Origin: an uncultured Collinsella sp.
GTDB taxonomy: Bacteria; Actinomycetota; Coriobacteriia; Coriobacteriales; Coriobacteriaceae
Reading direction: 5' to 3'
Assembly (NCBI GenBank): GCA_937943045.1
Contig: CALEBN010000041.1
Location: 1 to 64,000 of the forward strand
Length of the DNA stretch: 64,000 nt
Of the stretch, positions 1 to 9,073 are shown piece by piece. The translations under genes and the position numbers were made by a program. The notes below the pieces were generated by a model. That model was not told where the DNA came from. It did not search any database and saw only the letters and a program-made list of their open reading frames with translations. Every line of letters begins with the position of its first letter. Positions within the stretch are counted from its first letter, which is position 1.

Positions 1-180
1 AAAGCCGCCGCGACCGCCACGGTCGCCGCCACGGTCACCAAAGCCGCCGCGACCACCGCGATCGCCACCGCGACCGCCACGGTCGCCGCCACGGCCACCG
101 CGATCACCAAAGCCGCCGCGACCGCCACGGTCGCCGCCACGGCCGCCACGGTCGTCACGCCCGCCGCGAGGACCGCGGTC
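1..180. repeat. Tandem repeats encoding RGG/DRGG units
   Basis: Short in-frame repeats with the recurring words ccgccacggtcgccgcc and ccaaagccgccgcgacc encode the RGG tail of the gene at 1-774. The near-identical codons suggest expansion by slippage or unequal recombination, so copy number probably varies between strains. Confidence 0.85.
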
Positions 181-774
181 CTCGTCCAGGCCCATGGCGA
201 CGAGCGGGGCGATAACCTTATCGAGAGCGGCCATCAGCTCGGTGGCCTCCTCATAAGAAAGCTCGGGCAGGAGCTTCTCCTTCTTGTTGGCAAGCTCGAC
301 CAGGCCCTCAGCGGCATCCTCGGCAGCGAAGACGACGATCTTGCGCATATCGCCCTCGGCGTCGTCGATGCGGCCGACCAGATCGGCAGCCTCGGCCTCG
401 GCCATCAGGCCATCGAGCTCACGAAGGCGCATGCCCAGCAGGTCGGACATTTCCTTCTGCTCCATCTTGGGCTTGAGGTCAAGAAGCTTGATGGCGCGCT
501 CGATGTTCGCCATGCGCTCGGCCTTGGCCTCCTCCTCCTTGGAAATAGCAAAGCGACGGCTACGCAGCAGGCGGGCGGCCTTCTGCATCTTGTCCATCAG
601 CTCTTCGTCATCGTAATCAACGGCGGCCTCGACAACCTCGGCCTCCTCCTCGGCGGAAACCTCGTCAGCAGCCTCAACCTCGGCAGCTTCGGTCTCCACG
701 GTCTCGACTGCCTCAACCTCGGCAGCCATGGTCTCGTTCTCGGTCTCGTTCATGATCTCTTCGTTCTCGGACAT
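1..774 (-). CDS. Winged-helix protein with acidic N-terminus and RGG-rich tail (partial)
   Basis: The gene runs off the left edge, so the C-terminus is missing. The ATG at 774 is preceded by AAGGAG four bases upstream. The visible 258 residues have three parts. Residues 1-60 are very rich in Glu. Residues about 65-130 look like a MarR-type winged helix (KPKMEQKEMSDLLGMRLREL, then a hydrophobic AADLVGRI wing). From about residue 195 the chain is almost only Gly, Arg and Asp, with repeated RGG/DRGG units and occasional Phe. RGG tails usually bind RNA or promote condensates; the winged helix suggests nucleic-acid binding. No function is assigned. A nucleic-acid-binding or RNA-chaperone role is inference. 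Confidence 0.8.
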   Translation of the reverse strand, partial: MSENEEIMNETENETMAAEVEAVETVETEAAEVEAADEVSAEEEAEVVEAAVDYDDEELMDKMQKAARLLRSRRFAISKEEEAKAERMANIERAIKLLDLKPKMEQKEMSDLLGMRLRELDGLMAEAEAADLVGRIDDAEGDMRKIVVFAAEDAAEGLVELANKKEKLLPELSYEEATELMAALDKVIAPLVAMGLDEDRGPRGGRDDRGGRGGDRGGRGGFGDRGGRGGDRGGRGGDRGGRGGFGDRGGDRGGRGGF

Positions 775-926
775 GAGACTCCTTCTTGGCCCTCTCGGGC
801 ATCATCGCCCCATTCGCGGGGCCCGTCGCGCACTCTTTGCGCTTTAAACATTCATGCCTCTCGGCAAAACGTCCATTAGTTTATGGTGTCGCCCGCTAAT
901 CTAGCTGCAGAATCTATGTGCACACA

Positions 927-2342
927 TTAATGCGACATGTGCGACTCGCGACGAGCGTACACCAGCGACGTCGCGAACCCAACCACGGCAATTACAGCCG
1001 CCACACGCACGGCAGCTGCAAATCCAATCGCCTGGGCAACGTCCGTCGCAACGCCAGCGGCACCGGCAGTCGCTGCAGAACTCGAGAGCAGACCGATAAA
1101 CAGCGACGGGCCAAACGATGCGGCAATCATATTCCACGTGTTGAGCAATGCCGTTCCGTGAGGATGCTCAGCGGCAGGCAGCGTCTCCAAGCCGGCCGTT
1201 TGCGAGGGGCTCAGCACCAAACCGACTCCGGCATACACCACAACGGTCAGCGCCACGACGACGCCGATGTTCATGCTTGCCGCCGTCATCGAGATGGCAG
1301 TCTGCCCCACGGCAATCAGGGCAAAGCCGACCGGAAGCAGCGGCCATGCGCCACGGGCGTCCATCACGCGTCCGCCCACAATCGAGGTCACGGCGTTGCA
1401 GGCAATCGCCGGCAAAATGAGCAAGCCCGCAACAAGTGCGGTCATTCCGTATGCGTCCTCAAAATAGAGCGGCAACAAAACGCTCATTGAGAACGTCGTC
1501 ATCATCGACACCACCACAAGCAGACACGCAGGCCAAAAACGAACGCTCGCCATGGGACGCACGTTAAGCACCGGATGCTCGAGTTTGAGCTGACGGGCCG
1601 CAAACAGGCCGAGCAGCACAATGGCGGTGAAGAGCGTCACGATGCCGGCAATCAGATTGGTCGAGAACTCGCCTACGGAATACACAAATGCCGTAATGCC
1701 GGCCGCGAGCAAAACAACCGACAGAATATCAAGCGTGGTGTTCGAACGCTCTCCGACATTCTGAACAAGCTTAACGCCCGCCGCTGCGACCGCAATGCCG
1801 CCCACCAGCGGCACTACGAACACCGCCCTCCAGCCAAACAACGTGCACATAAGACCGCTGATCACGGGTCCAAACGCCGGCCCCAGCGTAATGCAGGCAC
1901 CACCCAGGCTCAGATACAGACCGAGCTTCTCACGCGGGGCACAAGACAGCACCACGTTCATCATGAGCGGGAACAAGATGCCCGATCCCGCAGCCTGCAA
2001 AATACGACTTGGCAGCAAAACGCTAAACGACGGAGCGACCAGGCACAGGGCTTCGCCGGCGACCATGCATCCGCATGCGAAAAACAGCAGCTTGCGCGTC
2101 GAGAAACGGCCGGACAGGAAGGCCATGATGGCCGTAAAGATCGACGTCACGATCATGTAGCCCGAAACGAGCCACTGCACCGTGGTGGCACTCACCGAAA
2201 AGGCCGCCATAATGTCGTGCAACGCCACGTTAATGATGTTCTCGTTAAACGCGGCGACAAAGGCTGCGATATACATTACGACGAGAAGCGCCGCAGTGCC
2301 CGATGGCGTTACTCTAACTTGTTGCTGAGATTTGCTCCCCAT
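927..2342 (-). CDS. MFS drug exporter, DHA2-like
   Basis: A 471-residue polytopic membrane protein of the major facilitator superfamily. The start at 2342 (MGSKSQQQ) is chosen because AGGAAGG lies just upstream; the frame stays open farther upstream, but that part overlaps the divergent gene at 2548 and looks non-coding. The N-terminus has the DHA2-type pattern of a first membrane helix with FNENIINVALHDI followed by TTVQWLVSGYMI, and the loop after helix 2 keeps LSGRFSTRKLL (motif A-like). Near the C-terminus is LNTWNMIAASFGPSLF, as in EmrB/QacA-type exporters. It probably exports toxic compounds by proton antiport. Substrate unknown. Confidence 0.85.
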   Translation of the reverse strand: MGSKSQQQVRVTPSGTAALLVVMYIAAFVAAFNENIINVALHDIMAAFSVSATTVQWLVSGYMIVTSIFTAIMAFLSGRFSTRKLLFFACGCMVAGEALCLVAPSFSVLLPSRILQAAGSGILFPLMMNVVLSCAPREKLGLYLSLGGACITLGPAFGPVISGLMCTLFGWRAVFVVPLVGGIAVAAAGVKLVQNVGERSNTTLDILSVVLLAAGITAFVYSVGEFSTNLIAGIVTLFTAIVLLGLFAARQLKLEHPVLNVRPMASVRFWPACLLVVVSMMTTFSMSVLLPLYFEDAYGMTALVAGLLILPAIACNAVTSIVGGRVMDARGAWPLLPVGFALIAVGQTAISMTAASMNIGVVVALTVVVYAGVGLVLSPSQTAGLETLPAAEHPHGTALLNTWNMIAASFGPSLFIGLLSSSAATAGAAGVATDVAQAIGFAAAVRVAAVIAVVGFATSLVYARRESHMSH

Positions 2343-2547
2343 GCATTTCCTTCCTCTTGGAACGACAGTCGCATCGCCCCAGAGGAACAGTCCAGGGCGA
2401 AAAATGAGCCCTAGACTTACGCCAGACGCCGTACACGACGAGTCTGACAACATGGTCCAACGTCGAAAGATTGTAACGCGGACGCACAGCTTTCCTTCCG
2501 CGCTATTATTAAAAGTCCACGAAAGCATAAGACATGAGGAGCCCGCC

Positions 2548-2958
2548 ATGATTAAGCCCATCATGAAATCCGAGTTCTTTTTGCGCCTTCCTTCCGAAGA
2601 CGCGGGACCCGACGACGCCGCGACCGGGCAGGACCTCCTGGATACGCTCAACGAACATGAGCACGAGTGCGTGGGCCTCGCCGCCAACATGATCGGCGTG
2701 CGCAAACGCATCATCTGCGTAAAGGACGGCAACAGGGCGCTGCTGATGTACAACCCTCAAATTCTTGAGCAGGTCAATGCCTATCAGACGAGCGAAGGGT
2801 GCCTCTCGCTGATCGGCGAGCGTCCCTGTACCCGCTATCGCCGCATTAAGGTTGAGTATTTGGACGAGAACTTCGTCCGCCGCATCAAAAACTTCTCGGG
2901 CTACACCGCCGAGATCATCCAGCACGAAATCGACCACTGCAACGGAATCGTTATTTAG
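2548..2958 (+). CDS. Peptide deformylase-like protein (motif 1 Gln replaced by Met)
   Basis: 136 residues; the ATG at 2548 follows GAGGAG. Peptide deformylases remove the formyl group from nascent N-termini using a metal held by one Cys and two His. Motif 2 (EGCLS) and motif 3 (QHEIDH) are intact here, so the metal ligands and catalytic Glu are present. Motif 1 reads GLAANMIG where classical enzymes have GLAAxQxG, so the Gln that stabilises the oxyanion is Met. The protein is shorter than standard Def (about 165-190 residues). It is an active but divergent enzyme or an accessory paralogue. A second divergent copy lies at 10284-10703. Confidence 0.8.
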   Translation: MIKPIMKSEFFLRLPSEDAGPDDAATGQDLLDTLNEHEHECVGLAANMIGVRKRIICVKDGNRALLMYNPQILEQVNAYQTSEGCLSLIGERPCTRYRRIKVEYLDENFVRRIKNFSGYTAEIIQHEIDHCNGIVI

Positions 2959-2973
2959 TTCCGCCGATTCAAG

Positions 2974-3009
2974 AAAGCTCCCCGCAGCCAAGCAACTGCA
3001 GGGAGCTTT
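2974..3009. terminator. Bidirectional hairpin terminator
   Basis: AAAGCTCCC at 2974-2982 pairs with GGGAGCTTT at 3001-3009, and an inner GCAG/CTGC extends the stem. It lies between convergent genes and could serve both. Confidence 0.75.
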
Positions 3010-3032
3010 CGATTGTATGGGGCCTCTATCCC

Positions 3033-4553
3033 TTAGCTCTGGCGGTAATGATCGAAGAAATCGGCGAGGTCTTCGAGCGACTCTTTGAGCACTTCCATGC
3101 GCGGCAGGTACACGATGCGGAAGTGATCGGGCTCGGCCCAGTTAAAGCCGCCGCCGCGCGTGATCAGAATCTTCTTCTCGTGCAGCAGGTCGAGGGCAAA
3201 CTGCTCGTCATCGGTGATGTTGAACTTCTTAACATCCATCTTGGGGAAGATGTAGAACGCCGCGCGCGGCTTGACCACCGAGATGCCGTCGATCTTGTTG
3301 AGCGCCTCATACACAAAGTTGCGCTGCTCGTAGACACGACCGCCGGGACGGATGTAGTCGTTGACCGACTGATGGCCACCGAGCGCCGTCTGGACGATCG
3401 ACTGGGCCGGCACGTTGGAGCACAGGCGCATGTTAGAGAGCATGTTGACGCCCATGATGAAGTCGCTCATGCAGCGCTGGTTGCCCGAAAGCACCATCCA
3501 GCCAATACGATAGCCCGCGATCATGTGCGACTTGGAAAGGCCGCTAAAGGTAACGCAGGGCAGATCGGGAGCGAGCGAGGCAATCGAGACGTGCTCGTAG
3601 CCGTCCATGCACAGACGGTCGTAGATCTCATCGGCAAAGATCATCAGCTGATGCCTGCGCGCAACCTCGACGATGCCCTCGAGCACCTCGCGCGGGTAGA
3701 CCGAGCCCGTGGGGTTGTTGGGGTTGATGATGACGAGGGCCTTGGTCGCGCTCGTGATCTTGGACTCCATATCCTCCAGGTCGGGATACCAATCCGCCTG
3801 CTCATCGCATAGATAGTGCACGGGATGACCGCCGGCGAGGGTTGCGCACGCCGTCCAGAGCGGATAGTCGGGGCTGGGGATCAAAATCTCGTCGCCATTG
3901 TCGAGCAGAGCGTTCATCGAAAGCTGAATGAGTTCGGACACGCCGTTGCCCGTGTAGATATGCTCCATCTGAACATTGGGCAGGCCCTTGATCTGCGAAT
4001 ACTGCATGATCGCCTTGCGCGCAGAGAACAGGCCGCGCGAATTGGAATAGCCTTCGCAGTCGGGCAGCTGCTGGCGCATGTCCTTGATAACCTCGTCGGG
4101 CGTGCGGAAACCGAAGGGCGCCGGGTTGCCGATATTGAGCTTGAGGATGCGCTCGCCCTCGTCCTCCATACGGGCAGCCTCGTCGACGACGGGACCGCGC
4201 ACGTCATACAGGACGTTATCGAGCTTGGTGGATTTAGAAAAAGTACGCATGGTGGTGCTCCTTGGAATTTGAGCTGAGGGACTAGGTTCGGATTTGGCAA
4301 CGTTATGGGGCGAGGACGTCTCGACTTGATCGGCGTCACTGGCGAGCAGCCAGGAAACATCGACCTCCAAAATACGGGCGAGCAGCTCTGCCACATCGCG
4401 CCGCGGGATCGTCTTGCCGCTCACATATTGGCTCATCTGACTCTTGCCGAGTTTTTTGCCGAGCATCTCCGATGCGCGGATTACATCCGACTGGCGAACG
4501 TCGCGATCGGACATGGTTTGTCGCAGGCGATCGCTAAACGTCTCTTGGGCCAT
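3033..4553 (-). CDS. XRE helix-turn-helix fused to a class I aminotransferase (AlaA-like)
   Basis: A 506-residue fusion. Start at 4553 (MAQETFSDRL) with AAGGAGG five bases upstream. Residues about 5-75 are a Cro/C1-type helix-turn-helix (SDVIRASEMLG, SQMSQYVSGKTIPR). After a linker, residues about 105-500 are a complete fold-type I PLP aminotransferase: NPNNPTGSVY, the DEIYDRL loop, and the PLP-binding Lys in SGLSKSHMIAGYRIGW. The catalytic part most resembles AlaA-type glutamate-pyruvate transaminases. The fusion suggests that an amino-acid pool is sensed by the enzyme and passed to its own DNA-binding domain. The cluster of AGTTCAATTT words just upstream (4573-4656) is the obvious candidate target. 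Confidence 0.88.
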   Translation of the reverse strand: MAQETFSDRLRQTMSDRDVRQSDVIRASEMLGKKLGKSQMSQYVSGKTIPRRDVAELLARILEVDVSWLLASDADQVETSSPHNVAKSEPSPSAQIPRSTTMRTFSKSTKLDNVLYDVRGPVVDEAARMEDEGERILKLNIGNPAPFGFRTPDEVIKDMRQQLPDCEGYSNSRGLFSARKAIMQYSQIKGLPNVQMEHIYTGNGVSELIQLSMNALLDNGDEILIPSPDYPLWTACATLAGGHPVHYLCDEQADWYPDLEDMESKITSATKALVIINPNNPTGSVYPREVLEGIVEVARRHQLMIFADEIYDRLCMDGYEHVSIASLAPDLPCVTFSGLSKSHMIAGYRIGWMVLSGNQRCMSDFIMGVNMLSNMRLCSNVPAQSIVQTALGGHQSVNDYIRPGGRVYEQRNFVYEALNKIDGISVVKPRAAFYIFPKMDVKKFNITDDEQFALDLLHEKKILITRGGGFNWAEPDHFRIVYLPRMEVLKESLEDLADFFDHYRQS

Positions 4554-4572
4554 TAGAACCTCCTTGCTGGCA

Positions 4573-4656
4573 AAGTTCAATTTATAGAACACAAATTGAA
4601 CCTGAGTTCAATTTAGGCAGCAGTATAGCGCGGCGCATTATCCGAAAGTTCAATTT
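4573..4656. promoter_or_regulatory. Operator cluster of four AGTTCAATTT boxes
   Basis: GTTCAATTT at 4575-4583 and its inverse AAATTGAAC at 4593-4601 form an inverted repeat; two more direct copies lie at 4605-4614 and 4647-4656. They lie immediately upstream of the HTH-aminotransferase fusion. Autoregulation by its HTH domain is inferred. Confidence 0.7.
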
Positions 4657-4715
4657 CATAAGAAAATGTACCGAACCCCGAGAATTGTCCCAAAGTAGAC
4701 AACAGGTACGCGCTT

Positions 4716-5594
4716 TTAGAGATATTCAAGGAAACGAGCCGCCGCAAGCGAAACGTCAGCGGTGCGGTATATGGCGTTGATCTGCCGATGAGGATGTCCC
4801 TCGAGCGGGCGCACGGCAACATCGAACTGGCAGCGGCGCAAGATGAGCGCCGGAAGAATGCTCACGCCCAGACCGTCCTCGACCATGGCCATAATCGCAT
4901 AATCATCCCAGGTCGACAGCTTAGAGCGTACCGCCAGGCCCGCGCGGCGAAACAGCGGCGTAATCTCGTCGTCGCTACCGCGTTCCAGCAGAATAAACTG
5001 CTCGTTGGCCAAATCGGCAAGGGAAACGACCTCCGCGGTAGCAAGCGAGGAGTCCGCTGGCACCACGGCCATCAACTCATCTTGCACCAACGGCCGCGAC
5101 GCCATGCCGGCGCCGCGTGGTTCGCGCGGAATAAAGCCCAGGTCGCAGCGACCTTCCGCCACCCATTGCTCAATCTCGGAGTAATCACCCATCAGCAGCT
5201 CGTAATCGACGTCCGGGTGATCGGCGCGAAAGTGCGCAATCACCGGCGGCAGCACGTGGGTCGCCACACTCGAAAACGTACCGATGCAGATCTTGCCGCG
5301 CATGAGCCCACGCATCTCGTCCACGCGTCGCTGTAGGCGGCCAAACTCTTCGCATAACGCCTCGACTGCCGGCATGACCTGCCGCCCGTCGGCAGAAAGC
5401 ACCACGCCCTCGCGGCTGCGATCAAGCACCTTAAAACCCCAGTCTGCCTCAAGGTCGCCCACCATGCGGCTTACGCCCGACTGCGAATAGCTCAACCGCT
5501 CTGCAGCACGCGTAAAGCTGCCGGCACGCACCGTCTCGAGCAGCACTTGCATCTTTTGGATATTGGTCTCCACGGCACGTCCCCACCTTTGCAT
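4716..5594 (-). CDS. LysR-family transcription regulator
   Basis: 292 residues. The N-terminal winged helix is clear (VRAGSFTRAAERLSYSQSGV), followed by a LysR substrate-binding domain from about residue 95 (KICIGTFSSVATHVLPPVIA). It is divergent from the EamA transporter at 5692 with a 97-bp gap, the usual layout for a LysR protein controlling its neighbour. The effector is unknown. The LysR protein at 44883-45749, also beside an EamA gene, has a similar sequence (MAMVEDGLGVSIL versus MAMVEEGLGVSML), so the two pairs look paralogous. Confidence 0.9.
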   Translation of the reverse strand: MQRWGRAVETNIQKMQVLLETVRAGSFTRAAERLSYSQSGVSRMVGDLEADWGFKVLDRSREGVVLSADGRQVMPAVEALCEEFGRLQRRVDEMRGLMRGKICIGTFSSVATHVLPPVIAHFRADHPDVDYELLMGDYSEIEQWVAEGRCDLGFIPREPRGAGMASRPLVQDELMAVVPADSSLATAEVVSLADLANEQFILLERGSDDEITPLFRRAGLAVRSKLSTWDDYAIMAMVEDGLGVSILPALILRRCQFDVAVRPLEGHPHRQINAIYRTADVSLAAARFLEYL

Positions 5595-5691
5595 GAGTTT
5601 TTGTCATGTTTGCCATGCATTATATTCGCTTTTCTTCTAAAGCCAGTTCACCCATAGTGAACATGCTCGGATATAGAGGGGATGTCAGCGC

Positions 5692-6603
5692 ATGAACAAC
5701 GGACTGTTTACGTACTTAGCAGCATTGCTATTGTTTGGCTCCAACGGCATCATTGCCGCTGCCATCGCGCTGCCGAGCTCCGATATCGTGCTACTACGCA
5801 CGTTTTTGGGCGCACTCTCGCTTGTCACCGTCCTCGCCGTCACCCAACGCCATAAGCTGCAGGCACCGTCTCGCCCCCGCGAAGCCGCAGCCCTCCTCCT
5901 CTCGGGAGCCGCGCTGGGCGCCAGCTGGATTTTTCTGTTCCGAGCCTACCAGACGATCGGCGTCGGCGTTTCCTCGCTGCTGTACTACTGCGGCCCCATC
6001 ATCGTCATGGCCCTCTCCCCGCTCGTCTTTGGCGAAAAGCTGACCGGCGGCAAAATCGCCGGCTTTATCGCCGTTGCTTGCGGTGCTTTTCTCATTGCAG
6101 CGCAAGGTCTAGGCGGCAATATGTCCATTGCGGGTATCGCCTGCGGAATCGCCTCGGCATTTTGCTATGCGCTGATGGTCATCGCTAGCAAGGGTGCGCC
6201 ACATATCGAAGGCCTCGAAAACTCCGCGCTCCAGGTGGGCGCCGCCTTTGTGACCGCGCTGGTCCTCACGCTCTTCACGCAAGGTGCCCCCTCATTCCTG
6301 TCCGCCGGCGTCGCCGCCGGTATTGATTGGCGCGCCGTCGTCATGCTCGGCGTCGTCAACACCGGCATCGGTTGCCTGCTCTACTTTAGTGCCGTCGCCA
6401 AGCTGCCCGTGCAGACCGTCGCCGTCGTCGGCTACCTCGAGCCGCTTTCGGCCGTCGTGTTCTCGGCCGTCCTTTTGGGCGAAGCCATAACGCCGGTCCG
6501 CCTGATGGGCGCCGCACTTATCATCGGCGGCGCGATCTTTTGCGAGCTCGCCGGCAAACGCGCAAACGCCAAGGCTAGCATCGCCCAGACAGCACGTGCT
6601 TAA
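5692..6603 (+). CDS. EamA/DMT-family transporter
   Basis: 303 residues with ten predicted membrane helices in two EamA halves (first half from LLLFGSNGIIAA, second from NMSIAGIACGIASAFCYAL). Drug/metabolite transporters of this type export amino acids, nucleotides or other small molecules. GAGGGG lies before the ATG. It is divergent from a LysR gene that probably controls it. Substrate not predictable from sequence. Confidence 0.9.
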   Translation: MNNGLFTYLAALLLFGSNGIIAAAIALPSSDIVLLRTFLGALSLVTVLAVTQRHKLQAPSRPREAAALLLSGAALGASWIFLFRAYQTIGVGVSSLLYYCGPIIVMALSPLVFGEKLTGGKIAGFIAVACGAFLIAAQGLGGNMSIAGIACGIASAFCYALMVIASKGAPHIEGLENSALQVGAAFVTALVLTLFTQGAPSFLSAGVAAGIDWRAVVMLGVVNTGIGCLLYFSAVAKLPVQTVAVVGYLEPLSAVVFSAVLLGEAITPVRLMGAALIIGGAIFCELAGKRANAKASIAQTARA

Positions 6604-6637
6604 AAGCCTCTGCTTTGAAATGCTACCTGCGTATATA

Positions 6638-6661
6638 AATAATCCCCAGCTGGGGATTATT
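6638..6661 (+). terminator. 24-bp perfect palindrome after the EamA gene
   Basis: AATAATCCCC at 6638-6647 mirrors GGGGATTATT at 6652-6661 around AGCT. It lies 35 bp past the EamA stop codon and probably terminates that transcript. An operator role for kup downstream is the alternative. Confidence 0.6.
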
Positions 6662-6742
6662 GTCTAAAACACCCCGATGTGCCAAACTGCTCTTATATGT
6701 ATAAAGATGGCATAAAGGTCTACTGCCCTTGGCAGAGGCCAG

Positions 6743-8992
6743 ATGTCCAAGGGAGTCCACGTGGCACATAACAAACTGGAGGCAAGCCCCCAAGATCAGC
6801 GTGGTCAAGGCGGGCATGGAGCCATTCCCCTCTCCGCTGGCATGCTGCTCGTTACGCTCGGCGTCGTCTACGGCGACATCGGCACGAGCCCCATGTACAC
6901 TATGAAATCAATCGTCGCCAACAACGGCGGCATCGGTACCGTCAGCGAGGACATGATTTTGGGCGCACTCTCGCTCGTCATCTGGACCATGACGCTCGTG
7001 ACCACGGTCAAGTACGTGGTTATCGCCATGAAGGCCGACAACCACAACGAGGGCGGCATCTTCGCCCTGTTTAGCTTGGTGCGCAAAGTGGCGCCGTGGC
7101 TGATCCTTCCCGCCATGATCGGCGGCGCGGCGCTGCTCGCCGACGGCATCCTCACCCCCGCCGTCACAGTTACCACGGCCATCGAGGGCTTGCGCACTAT
7201 CGAGTGGGGCCATGCGCTTTTGGGTGACGGCCAGACCAACGTCATCATCATCACCATCATCATTATCTGCGGCCTGTTTGCCATGCAGCGCGCCGGCACC
7301 TCGTCGATCGGCAAGCTGTTCGGCCCGCTCATGACGCTGTGGTTCCTATTCCTGGCGGGCGCCGGCCTGTTCAACATGCTCGGCAACTTGTCCATCCTAC
7401 GCGCACTCAACCCCATCCGCGGCATCATGTTCCTGTTCTCGCCCATCAACCACTCGGGCATCATGGTGCTCGGCTTCGTCTTCCTGTCGACGACTGGCGC
7501 CGAGGCGCTCTATTCGGACATGGGTCACGTGGGCAAGGCTAACATTTACGCATCCTGGCCGTTCGTAAAGGCAGCCCTCATCCTCAACTATCTGGGTCAG
7601 GGAGCTTGGCTGCTCGCCAATAACTCCAACCCCCAGATGCTCGCGATGGATATCGCCAACCCGTTCTATATGATGCTTCCCGAGCCCCTGCGTCCCTTTG
7701 CCATCGTGCTTTCGGCCGTGGCGGCCATCATCGCCTCGCAGGCGCTCATTACCGGCTCTTTTTCGTTGGTTTCGGAGGCAACGCGCCTCAACCTTATGCC
7801 GCACCTTCGCATCCACTACCCCAGCGACACCAAGGGCCAGCTCTATATTCCGCTTGTCAACAACATCATGTGGGTCGGCTGCATCTTCATCGTGCTGCTG
7901 TTCCAGAACTCCGAGCGCATGGAGAGCGCCTATGGCCTCGCCATTACCGTGACCATGCTCATGACCACGACGCTTTTAACGAGCTACATCGCCGGCATCC
8001 TCAAGCACAAGCTGGGTGCCTGCGTCTTCGCCCTGCTCTTTGGCGCCATTGAGCTCTGCTTCTTTGCCTCGTGCCTCACCATGTTCTTTGACGGCGGCTA
8101 TGTGATGATCTTCTTGGCCTCGCTGCTGTTTGGCCTTATGTACGTGTGGCGCCGTGGCACCGCCATCGAGCGCACGCAGACGATTCTGCTGCCCGTCTCC
8201 AAGTACATCGATCAGCTCAACCGTCTACGCAGCGACGAGACCTACCCCGTGCTCGCCGACAATCTGGTGTTCCTCACCAACAGCCCCGACCCGCTCACGC
8301 TCGACCGCGACGTGCTCTATTCCATCCTGGACAAGCACCCCAAGCGTGCCAAGGCATACTGGTTCATCAACGTGCATGTCACCGATGAGCCCTATACGCA
8401 CGAGTTTTCCGTTGAGACCTTTGGCACGGACTTCCTGTTCCGCGTGCGCTTGGACCTGGGCTTTAAGGTCAATCAGCGCATCAACGCCTACCTGCGTCAG
8501 ATCGTTGGCGACCTGATGGCCTCGGGAGAGCTGCCGCCGCAGCACCACACCTACTCCATCTACGAGACGCGCGGCAACGTGGGCGACTTCCGTTTTTGCA
8601 TGCTGCGCAAGATGCTTGCCCCCGAAACGGACATCAACCGCAACGACCATCGCGTCATGGCCATCAAGTACGCCGTCCGCCGCGCCTGCGGAAGCCCGGC
8701 ACGTTGGTACGGTCTTGAGAACTCGGCCATCATCATCGAGTACGTGCCGCTCTTTGCCCGCATGCGTCCGGCAGTCAAACTCATTCGCACCCAGGTGCCA
8801 CTCGAGATCCAGATCGAAGAGGCTGAGGAAATGGAAGTCGACATCTTCTCGGACGACTTGGTCAACGGCAACGAGGCCGGCAAGAGTATGAACGTCGATC
8901 CCACCGAGCTGCTCGAGAGCGTCGCCGATACGCCCGAGCAACAGCAACTCGACGGACTCGAGAGCACCCAGCTCAACGACGCCAACTTCTAA
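6743..8992 (+). CDS. kup: Kup-family potassium uptake transporter
   Basis: 749 residues. The Kup hallmark GVVYGDIGTSPMY lies near residue 40 and is followed by about twelve membrane helices (HNEGGIFALFSLV, LADGILTPAVTVTTAIEGL), then a cytoplasmic domain from about residue 465. It imports potassium with protons. The start is uncertain: ATG 6743 has a weak AGAGG, whereas GTG 6761 (VAHNKLEAS) has AAGGGAG at ideal spacing. The C-terminus carries an extra acidic, Gln-rich tail beyond the usual Kup end. No c-di-AMP riboswitch was recognised upstream. Confidence 0.93.
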   Translation: MSKGVHVAHNKLEASPQDQRGQGGHGAIPLSAGMLLVTLGVVYGDIGTSPMYTMKSIVANNGGIGTVSEDMILGALSLVIWTMTLVTTVKYVVIAMKADNHNEGGIFALFSLVRKVAPWLILPAMIGGAALLADGILTPAVTVTTAIEGLRTIEWGHALLGDGQTNVIIITIIIICGLFAMQRAGTSSIGKLFGPLMTLWFLFLAGAGLFNMLGNLSILRALNPIRGIMFLFSPINHSGIMVLGFVFLSTTGAEALYSDMGHVGKANIYASWPFVKAALILNYLGQGAWLLANNSNPQMLAMDIANPFYMMLPEPLRPFAIVLSAVAAIIASQALITGSFSLVSEATRLNLMPHLRIHYPSDTKGQLYIPLVNNIMWVGCIFIVLLFQNSERMESAYGLAITVTMLMTTTLLTSYIAGILKHKLGACVFALLFGAIELCFFASCLTMFFDGGYVMIFLASLLFGLMYVWRRGTAIERTQTILLPVSKYIDQLNRLRSDETYPVLADNLVFLTNSPDPLTLDRDVLYSILDKHPKRAKAYWFINVHVTDEPYTHEFSVETFGTDFLFRVRLDLGFKVNQRINAYLRQIVGDLMASGELPPQHHTYSIYETRGNVGDFRFCMLRKMLAPETDINRNDHRVMAIKYAVRRACGSPARWYGLENSAIIIEYVPLFARMRPAVKLIRTQVPLEIQIEEAEEMEVDIFSDDLVNGNEAGKSMNVDPTELLESVADTPEQQQLDGLESTQLNDANF

Positions 8993-9014
8993 CACGCCAC
9001 CAGCCATTGACGAC

Positions 9015-9053
9015 AACGGCTCCGCATCTCATAAAAGGTGCGGAGCCGTTTTA
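9015..9053 (+). terminator. Rho-independent terminator after kup
   Basis: AACGGCTCCGCA at 9015-9026 pairs perfectly with TGCGGAGCCGTT at 9039-9050, followed by TTT. It lies between convergent kup and bsh. Confidence 0.85.
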
Positions 9054-9073
9054 TGTCGCAACGGACCGGTGAG

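Noticed and set aside
6662..6742. c-di-AMP (ydaO-type) riboswitch before kup
   Set aside because: Only about 80 bases are available after the palindrome and the conserved aptamer words were not found.
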